A DNA stretch of 14,200 bases, taken from Pseudomonadota bacterium (GTDB lineage Bacteria; Myxococcota_A; Polyangia; Haliangiales; Haliangiaceae). Position 1 is the first letter of the stretch. Every line of letters starts with the position of its first letter. Both the position numbers and the translations under genes were made by a program. Below are positions 13,912 through 14,200 of the stretch, in pieces. The notes beneath the pieces were generated by a model. That model did no database searches. It had not been told where the DNA came from and saw only the letters and a list, made by a program, of their open reading frames with translations. The stretch is taken from assembly GCA_023430775.1 (NCBI GenBank), contig JAEYYY010000363.1:1-14200 (forward strand), written 5' to 3'.

Positions 13912-13999
13912 CGCACGTGGTCGTACCCGTGCACGTCTCGCGTGCACGTGCTCGTGCACGTCCTCCCACGACGCCAACACCAGCGTATCGGCGGCTTGA
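13912..13999 (+). promoter_or_regulatory. Spacer with three CGTGCACG palindromes
   Basis: CGTGCACG occurs at 13928-13935, 13941-13948 and 13953-13960, at 13- and 12-base steps. The last two form a perfect eight-base stem with loop TGCT. No T-run follows. This could be a set of operator sites, a hairpin that ends the upstream transcript or stabilises its end, or both. Another palindrome, CACGTG, lies at 13914-13919. Confidence 0.45.
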
Positions 14000-14200
14000 C
14001 CTTGGGGATCTTGCGCCCCGCAGATCTCCGCCCGGCTCCCAGATGGCAAGTCCGACATCCCGCGCTACGCGATCCCGACGGACCTGCCACAGCTGGTGGC
14101 GCCCGAGATCATCGTCTCGCTCGACGGTCTGACCGTGCACCTGTTCGACCGCGAGACCGGCTTCCAGGCGGTCTACCCGACGGGCGTCGGCGTCAAGAAC
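14000..14200 (+). CDS. L,D-transpeptidase-like (YkuD) domain, partial, start unresolved
   Basis: From 14000 to the window edge one frame is open and ends in PEIIVSLDGLTVHLFDR followed by ETGFQAVYPTGVGVKN. This looks like the first strands of a YkuD-type L,D-transpeptidase, which cross-links peptidoglycan or attaches proteins to it. The catalytic HxnSxxC region would lie beyond the edge and cannot be checked. Before it come SCAPQISARLPDGKSD and IPRYAIPTDLPQLV. A stop at 13997-13999 closes the frame upstream, and no ATG or GTG lies in frame before residue 20. A signal peptide would be expected. A frameshift near 13990-14040, a decayed 5' end, or an unusual start could explain this. The reading frame itself is convincing but the gene model is not complete. 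Confidence 0.5.

Noticed and set aside
1..14200. CRISPR array, tRNA, rRNA, insertion sequence or phage genes
   Set aside because: No regularly spaced direct repeats with unique spacers, no cloverleaf or rRNA-like segments, and no transposase or phage reading frame noticed. The periodic repeats found are inside coding sequence or the palindrome cluster.

Overview
This window is very GC-rich, with strong G/C preference at third codon positions. Its gene content suggests a member of the Myxococcota or a related former deltaproteobacterium. The pointers are an OmpA-type protein with thrombospondin-3 calcium repeats, a ferrochelatase with the internal four-cysteine iron-sulfur motif described from Myxococcus xanthus, a lipoprotein cytochrome with a CxxxxCH haem site, and many exported or lipid-anchored proteins. 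This placement is inference from gene families. No rRNA, tRNA, CRISPR array, transposase or phage gene is visible.

Layout. Positions 1-2018 are read on the minus strand: ferrochelatase (hemH) and, downstream of it, an outer-membrane protein with calcium repeats that runs off the left edge. A divergent intergenic region (2019-2253) separates these from the plus-strand genes that fill the rest. First comes a two-gene unit, a DUF3052-like protein and a small four-cysteine protein (2254-2982), ending in a terminator-like hairpin. From 3049 to 13911 every gene is on the plus strand with gaps of at most 65 bases, and many stop and start codons overlap (ATGA, TGATG, GTGA), so one or a few long operons are likely.

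The plus-strand block falls into three modules. (a) 3049-5578: a lipoprotein with a cytochrome-like haem site, an outer-membrane beta-barrel with an N-terminal CxxCH haem site, and a thioredoxin-reductase-like flavoprotein with a CPYC dithiol. This resembles a cell-envelope redox chain. (b) 5644-7246: two small exported proteins that share a 13-residue motif PRxxxxG[AS]PACGN (three copies in all), followed by a ferritin-like protein with all six di-iron ligands. I do not recognise this module, and it is the best candidate here for an undescribed system. (c) 7306-13911: a phosphate-porin-like barrel, a 1048-residue lipoprotein with a PHP metallohydrolase domain (CehA/McbA type), a small exported protein of unknown function, and a lipoprotein with an Ig-like domain and a possible lipid-binding (BPI/TULIP-like) domain.

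The right end (14000-14200) holds the beginning of an L,D-transpeptidase-like domain whose start codon cannot be found in frame. It lies after a short spacer with three CGTGCACG palindromes.
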